Positions 39,017-39,065 of a stretch of 39,065 nt of DNA are shown one piece after another. The stretch comes from Oscillospiraceae bacterium. GTDB lineage: Bacteria > Bacillota > Clostridia > Oscillospirales > Oscillospiraceae. A program made the position numbers and the translations under genes. The DNA lies in contig JAFQCX010000039.1 of assembly GCA_017416245.1 (NCBI GenBank), positions 1 to 39,065 on the forward strand, given 5' to 3'. The notes under the pieces were generated by a model. The model was given only the letters and a program-made list of their open reading frames with translations, searched no databases and was not told the DNA's origin. How positions within the stretch are numbered: position 1 is the first letter of the stretch; the number at the start of each line of letters is the position of its first letter.

Positions 39017-39065
39017 TGGTGCCTCCGGTCGGAATCGAACCAACGACACGTGGATTTTCAGTCCA
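39017..39065 (-). tRNA. tRNA-Phe (anticodon GAA), partial at window edge
   Basis: The 3' half is visible: anticodon loop CTGAAAA (GAA), T arm GTTGG-TTCGATT-CCGAC, and CCA end. The 5' half lies beyond the window. Confidence 0.85.

Noticed and set aside
1-39065. CRISPR array, prophage, integrase or transposase gene
   Set aside because: No regularly spaced repeats and no matching protein among the translated frames.

Overview
The window looks like a chromosomal segment of a spore-forming, anaerobic, gut-type Clostridia (Oscillospirales/Ruminococcaceae-like). The grounds are dipicolinate synthase genes (spores), a desulfoferrodoxin/peroxiredoxin operon (strict-anaerobe oxygen defence), DUF4364, YlmH, a long-form ribosome hibernation factor and a WYL regulator, with canonical sigma-A promoters, AGGAGG ribosome binding sites and moderate GC. 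No species call is justified. No CRISPR array, integrase, transposase or phage module is visible.

Left part (1-6.4 kb): a strong minus-strand promoter and leader that look like the start of an rRNA operon lying beyond position 1, then hpf and a DUF4364 regulator (minus), dpaA-dpaB (plus), glutamine-dependent NAD synthetase (minus) divergent from a WYL regulator with a dyad between them, and a small lipoprotein. 6.4-9.1 kb: a DUF1294 membrane protein, then a two-gene amino-sugar unit consisting of an XRE-HTH/BadF-type kinase fusion overlapping nagA. 9.1-15 kb: a C_GCAxxG_C_C protein, two overlapping flavoprotein genes (COG2509 and HI0933/BaiN-like), ylmH-DUF896, secG and prfB. 15.1-15.7 kb: a 26-residue acidic ORF, a 274-bp element with 27-bp inverted ends flanked by TA, and a solitary tRNA-Arg(CCT) with its own promoter and terminator.

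15.7-20.6 kb: the dfx-ahpC-flavoprotein-reductase operon, divergent from a two-gene operon of an MFS carrier resembling the bile-acid transporter BaiG and an SDR resembling clostridial 7-alpha-hydroxysteroid dehydrogenase. 20.6-26.9 kb: dprA and a DEAD-box helicase (minus), then tmk-like, DJ-1, mltG and a U32 peptidase-family gene (plus). 26.9-36.3 kb: mostly minus-strand accessory genes for glycans and organic acids: a GT2 glycosyltransferase, a beta-helix protein with an unusual insertion, NamZ/DUF1343, two polysaccharide deacetylases, a B3-like metallo-hydrolase and a tartrate/D-malate-type dehydrogenase with a divergent LysR regulator. The glycosyltransferase and beta-helix genes share an almost identical promoter segment.

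36.3-38.7 kb is a visibly AT-richer islet of small unrecognised membrane, zinc-ribbon and lipoprotein genes with dispersed repeats. It abuts a minus-strand tRNA cluster (Phe, Gly, Cys) that runs to the window edge. The most interesting items are the BaiG/HSDH-like pair, the 274-bp inverted-repeat element, the regulator-kinase fusion and the co-regulated beta-helix/glycosyltransferase promoters.
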